From the NCBI GenBank assembly GCA_949499045.1, contig CATEEE010000039.1:1-64000 (forward strand): a stretch of DNA of 64,000 bases, read 5' to 3'. The position numbers and the translations under genes are program-made. The notes under the pieces are model-generated. The model made no database searches, was not told the DNA's origin, and saw only the letters and a program-made list of their open reading frames with translations. Below, piece by piece: positions 60,788-64,000 of this stretch; position 1 is the first letter of the stretch, and each line of letters starts with the position of its first letter. Source of the DNA: Marinobacterium sp. xm-d-530. GTDB taxonomy: Bacteria > Pseudomonadota > Gammaproteobacteria > Pseudomonadales > Balneatricaceae.

Positions 60788-62100
60788 TGAAAATTGATCT
60801 CTCTATCTATAAAGAGCGCCGAGCAAAGCTGCTCTCTGAGCTACCTGATAATTCGGTCATGATTGTCGCTGCGGCCTCTCTGGTAAGTCGCAACGCCGAC
60901 GCTGAGTATCCGTTTAGACAGTCGAGCGATTTCTACTACCTTACTGGATTTAATGAGCCGGATGGCTTGTTGCTTCTAAAGCCGGGTTCAGATCAGTCGG
61001 TCGTGTTGTTCTGCCAGCCACGTGATCCTGAAATGGAGATCTGGACAGGTTACAGAGCAGGTCCAGAGGGCTGCATAGAGACCTATGGTGCCGATGCCGC
61101 CTACAATCTTTCAGAGATTGATCAACAAATTCCCTCGTTGATCGATGGTGTTGATCAGCTTTTCTATCCCTTGGCTCGTGATGCTGCTCTGGATTCTCGG
61201 GTTAAAGGGTGGATTCAGGATTTAGCAAAACGCGTTCGTGCTGGCGCTGAAGTACCCAAGGCCTTGAGTGATTCAGACCCTATTTTGCATGAGATGCGCC
61301 TGTTCAAATCCGATGCTGAGATTGCCATCATGCAGCGAGCTGCCGATATCTCTGCCCAGGCTCATGTCAAAGCAATGCAGCAGTGCGCCGTCGGAATGAA
61401 TGAGTTTCAACTGGAAGCGATTATTCAGAGTCACTGCATGGCTGAGGGCGCTCGCTTTCAAGCCTATACACCTATTGTGGCGGCAGGAAGAAATGCCTGT
61501 ATTCTCCACTACATCGATAACGATCAGTCTATTCATGACGGTGATCTCATTCTGATCGATGCGGGTTGTGAGCTAGATAACTATGCCAGTGACATAACTC
61601 GCACTTTCCCAGCCAATGGCCAATTCAGTCATGAGCAGCAAGCGATCTATCAACTGGTGTTGAATGCGAATAAGGCCTGTATTGCAGCGGTGAAACCCGG
61701 TTGTAACTGGGACGCTTTGCATCAGTTGTCAGTTACTATATTGACCGAAGGATTGGTCGAACTTGGGCTCCTATCCGGTGAGGTGGATCAGTTGATTGAG
61801 TCAGGCGCGTTCCGTCGATTCTATATGCACCGCGTAGGGCACTGGTTGGGTATGGATGTTCATGATGTAGGATCCTATCGTGTTGAAGGTGAGTGGCGCG
61901 AGCTTGCACCTGGAATTGTTACGACCATTGAGCCGGGCTTGTATATAGCGCCTGATGACCACTCCGTGGAAGAGCGTTGGCGTGGTATAGGCGTTCGTAT
62001 TGAAGATGATGTCCTGGTGACTGAGGATGGTGCGCGGGTATTAACCTCTGCGGTGCCTAAAGAGATCGATGAGATAGAGGCATTGATGCGCCGTGCATGA
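60787..62100 (+). CDS. pepP: Xaa-Pro aminopeptidase
   Basis: Metalloprotease that removes the first residue when proline is second. 437 residues (E. coli 441). The metal ligands are visible: Asp in LIDAGCE and SDITRTF, His in HRVGHWLGMDVHD, Glu in TTIEPGLYI and IEDDVLV. It lies in the conserved ygfB-pepP-ubiH-ubiI operon and overlaps ubiH by eight bases. Confidence 0.96.
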   Translation: MKIDLSIYKERRAKLLSELPDNSVMIVAAASLVSRNADAEYPFRQSSDFYYLTGFNEPDGLLLLKPGSDQSVVLFCQPRDPEMEIWTGYRAGPEGCIETYGADAAYNLSEIDQQIPSLIDGVDQLFYPLARDAALDSRVKGWIQDLAKRVRAGAEVPKALSDSDPILHEMRLFKSDAEIAIMQRAADISAQAHVKAMQQCAVGMNEFQLEAIIQSHCMAEGARFQAYTPIVAAGRNACILHYIDNDQSIHDGDLILIDAGCELDNYASDITRTFPANGQFSHEQQAIYQLVLNANKACIAAVKPGCNWDALHQLSVTILTEGLVELGLLSGEVDQLIESGAFRRFYMHRVGHWLGMDVHDVGSYRVEGEWRELAPGIVTTIEPGLYIAPDDHSVEERWRGIGVRIEDDVLVTEDGARVLTSAVPKEIDEIEALMRRA

Positions 62101-63349
62101 ATCGCAGTTTGATCTAATCATTTGTGGTGGAGGCATGGTTGGCGCCAGTTTGGTTGCCGCACTGGTTCCCTCAGCGCAATCTTTAGGTCTGAAAATTGCT
62201 CTTATTGAGCAGAGCCCAATGCAGGCTAAGCCTAACCCTGAATTTCAGCCCAGTTTTGATGCGCGCTCTACCGCACTGGCTTATGGCTCCCGAACCGCCT
62301 TTGAATCGATGGGTCTGTGGGAGCTGCTCTATGAACATCTCACTCCAATCGATCGGATTCATGTGTCAAACAGAGGTCACTGGGGTCAAACGACCATGAG
62401 CGCCGAACAAGAGCGTGTCGACGCGCTTGGCTATGTTGTAGAGAACCACTGGTTGGGTCAGGTGCTCATGAGTTCAGTACTCTCTGCTCGAGATCAGGTT
62501 GAACTCTATTCGCCAGCCACCGTTGAATCGGTTGAGTGGGTGGATGGTCAGCGTCATGTCGTGATTGATCAAGACGGTGAGTCGACCACTTTAACAGCCC
62601 CACTGGTGGTAATGGCCGATGGCGGACGTTCTGAGCTTAGGCAGCGAATGGGGATTGAGTATCGCCAGACGCCCTATCATCAGCATGCCCTGATCGCCAA
62701 CGTAGAGATTGATCGCCCGCATCAGGGTGTGGCCTACGAGCGCTTTACAGAGAGTGGGCCCATTGCACTTCTTCCGATTGAGGATCATGAAGGGCGCCAT
62801 CGCATGGGGTTGGTTTGGACGCTGTCTGACGATCAGGTTGAAATGCGTATGGAGCAGGACGATCAGCCATTTTTGACTGCTTTGCAAAATGCATTTGGCT
62901 ACCGAGCAGGTCGCCTGGTCGGAGTAGGTGAGCGTTTTAGTTATCCTTTGCATCTCACTTTGGCCGATGAGCAGGCCCGTCGTGGTTTGGTGGTGCTTGG
63001 CAACGCAGCGCATGCTCTGCACCCTATTGCGGGACAGGGTTTTAATTTGGCACTGCGCGGTGTCTGTGAGTTAGCCGAGCAGGTGATGTTGGCTAAGCAA
63101 GCAGGCCAAGATATTGGTTCATTATCCATGCTGGAAGAGTTCATTGAAGGACGCAGAAAAGATCAAAGTCGTACCATTGGCTTTGGGGACTCTGCATTGA
63201 AAATCTTTAGTTCTAGTAACCCTGCTATGCGTTTGGGTCGCAGCTTGGCTCTGCAAACTTTAGATCTGATTCCATCGGCACGAACCCTATTGGCAAGAGC
63301 GGCGATGGGTTTAGATACCCCGGCAGCGAGGTTGAAGTCTAATGACTGA
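62093..63349 (+). CDS. ubiH: 2-octaprenyl-6-methoxyphenol hydroxylase
   Basis: FAD monooxygenase of ubiquinone synthesis. 418 residues: dinucleotide motif ICGGGMVGASL, ARSTALAYGS, the DG motif in VMADGGRSELR, and GNAAHALHPIAGQGFNLALR (GD motif variant ending in the UbiH family signature). It overlaps pepP and ubiI by eight bases each. Confidence 0.95.
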   Translation: MHESQFDLIICGGGMVGASLVAALVPSAQSLGLKIALIEQSPMQAKPNPEFQPSFDARSTALAYGSRTAFESMGLWELLYEHLTPIDRIHVSNRGHWGQTTMSAEQERVDALGYVVENHWLGQVLMSSVLSARDQVELYSPATVESVEWVDGQRHVVIDQDGESTTLTAPLVVMADGGRSELRQRMGIEYRQTPYHQHALIANVEIDRPHQGVAYERFTESGPIALLPIEDHEGRHRMGLVWTLSDDQVEMRMEQDDQPFLTALQNAFGYRAGRLVGVGERFSYPLHLTLADEQARRGLVVLGNAAHALHPIAGQGFNLALRGVCELAEQVMLAKQAGQDIGSLSMLEEFIEGRRKDQSRTIGFGDSALKIFSSSNPAMRLGRSLALQTLDLIPSARTLLARAAMGLDTPAARLKSND

Positions 63350-64000
63350 CGTGAATGCGGTTCGTTCAGTGGACGTTGCTGTTACTGGTGCAGGTATGAC
63401 CGGCCTAGCTGCGGCGATTCAACTTGCAGATCTTGGTTTGAACGTTGAGGTGCTGGATCAGTTTGGTATGGATCTATCATCCATAGATGATCAGGCCGAC
63501 CAGCTTATGCGGGGGGCTTTTGATTCTCGTGTAAGTGCTCTCACACTGGCCTCTGTAGAGTTGCTTAAATCGCTGGGGGCTTGGTCTCATATACTCGGAT
63601 GGCGCGCAGAACCTTATGAAAAAATGCATGTTTGGGATGGCGAGAGTCGTGGTGAGGTCGATTTTGACTGTTTCGATATACATGAGAAACAGTTGGGCTT
63701 TATTGTAGAGAATCGCCTGATTGTGTTGGCGCTATTAAAGGCAGCACTGAACCGAAAGACTCTTAAACTGAATTTTGCTTCACGTATAAAAGCACTGGGT
63801 CGATTCGAAGAGTCCAGACGACTCATTGAGCTCGAAGATGGTGATCTTTTGTCAGCTCAGCTTGTGGTGGGTGCTGACGGTGCGCACTCCAATACACGTA
63901 AACAGTTGGGGTTGGCGACTCATGAGTGGGACTATGGTCAGCACGCTGTTGTTGCAACGCTTGAGATGACTCAACCACATCAACACACCTGTTGGCAGCG
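63342..64000 (+). CDS. ubiI: Ubiquinone FAD monooxygenase UbiI (5' part, runs off the window)
   Basis: ATG 63342 opens a frame that stays open to the window edge (219 codons). VAVTGAGMTGLAAAIQLADL is the FAD-binding fold, FDSRVSALTLASVELL the UbiH/UbiI substrate region, and VVGADGAHSNTRKQLG the DG motif. It follows ubiH, as in E. coli where UbiI hydroxylates C5 of the ring. The C-terminal half is outside the window. Confidence 0.93.
   Translation, partial: MTDVNAVRSVDVAVTGAGMTGLAAAIQLADLGLNVEVLDQFGMDLSSIDDQADQLMRGAFDSRVSALTLASVELLKSLGAWSHILGWRAEPYEKMHVWDGESRGEVDFDCFDIHEKQLGFIVENRLIVLALLKAALNRKTLKLNFASRIKALGRFEESRRLIELEDGDLLSAQLVVGADGAHSNTRKQLGLATHEWDYGQHAVVATLEMTQPHQHTCWQ

Noticed and set aside
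1..64000. tRNA genes, rRNA genes and CRISPR arrays
   Set aside because: I read the intergenic regions on both strands and found no cloverleaf-like sequence with a TTCGAAT-type arm, no rRNA segments and no regularly spaced repeats.

Overview
The window is chromosomal DNA from a gammaproteobacterium, most likely a marine member of the Oceanospirillales (Neptunomonas/Amphritea/Marinobacterium type; genus is inference). The evidence is gene order. Blocks gmk-rpoZ-spoT, tesA/ybbA-ybbP, nudE/yrfG-hslR-hslO-pckA, trxA-rho, ubiD-fre, hemC-hemD-hemX-hemY and ygfA-6S RNA-zapA-(zapB-like)/ygfB-pepP-ubiH-ubiI are classic gammaproteobacterial arrangements. The DctBD pair, TRAP transporter and 3-hydroxybenzoate hydroxylase fit a marine heterotroph that uses organic acids and aromatics.

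Layout. 1-12.9 kb: nucleotide metabolism and stringent response (gmk, rpoZ, spoT), an ABC-F ribosome-associated ATPase, a periplasmic FKBP, rsd, gshA, and a DctB/DctD two-component system followed by a small membrane protein. 12.9-24.8 kb: ilvA, rpiA, an unannotated-type 40-residue membrane protein beside a perfect FNR-type box, ybbA-ybbP, tesA, sodB, nudE, yrfG-hslR-hslO and pckA. 24.8-39 kb is the accessory stretch. It begins with a wreck: the 3' half of a self-sufficient P450-reductase gene and the 3' third of an aldehyde dehydrogenase gene meet head to head, as if one deletion removed both 5' ends and the promoters between them. An MFS gene without a clear start follows. Next is an apparently intact LysR / DUF1445 / TRAP (dctPQM) / pxpABC operon, read here as uptake and opening of 5-oxoproline (pyroglutamate), possibly also formed from D-glutamate. 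An IS66-family element with a perfect 8-bp target duplication and a twice-frameshifted transposase closes the stretch. Degenerate repeats that begin with TCCGCT lie in its intergenic DNA.

39-64 kb: a nucleoside-recognition membrane protein, trxA, rho, ubiD, fre, a YbaK-type deacylase, acetoacetyl-CoA synthetase, 3-hydroxybenzoate 4-hydroxylase (mobA) with a divergent MarR regulator and two palindromes between them, a cold-shock protein with a long leader, a 58-residue orphan, folD, the hem operon, argH, a GcvR-like ACT protein, an AEC carrier, a possible 30-residue membrane peptide, ygfA, 6S RNA, zapA, a ZapB-like coiled coil, ygfB, pepP, ubiH and the start of ubiI, which runs off the right edge.

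I saw no tRNA, rRNA or CRISPR array. The most interesting items are the 5-oxoproline/D-glutamate operon with a LysR-type T-N11-A operator, the P450/aldehyde dehydrogenase deletion scar, and the small protein with an FNR-type box.
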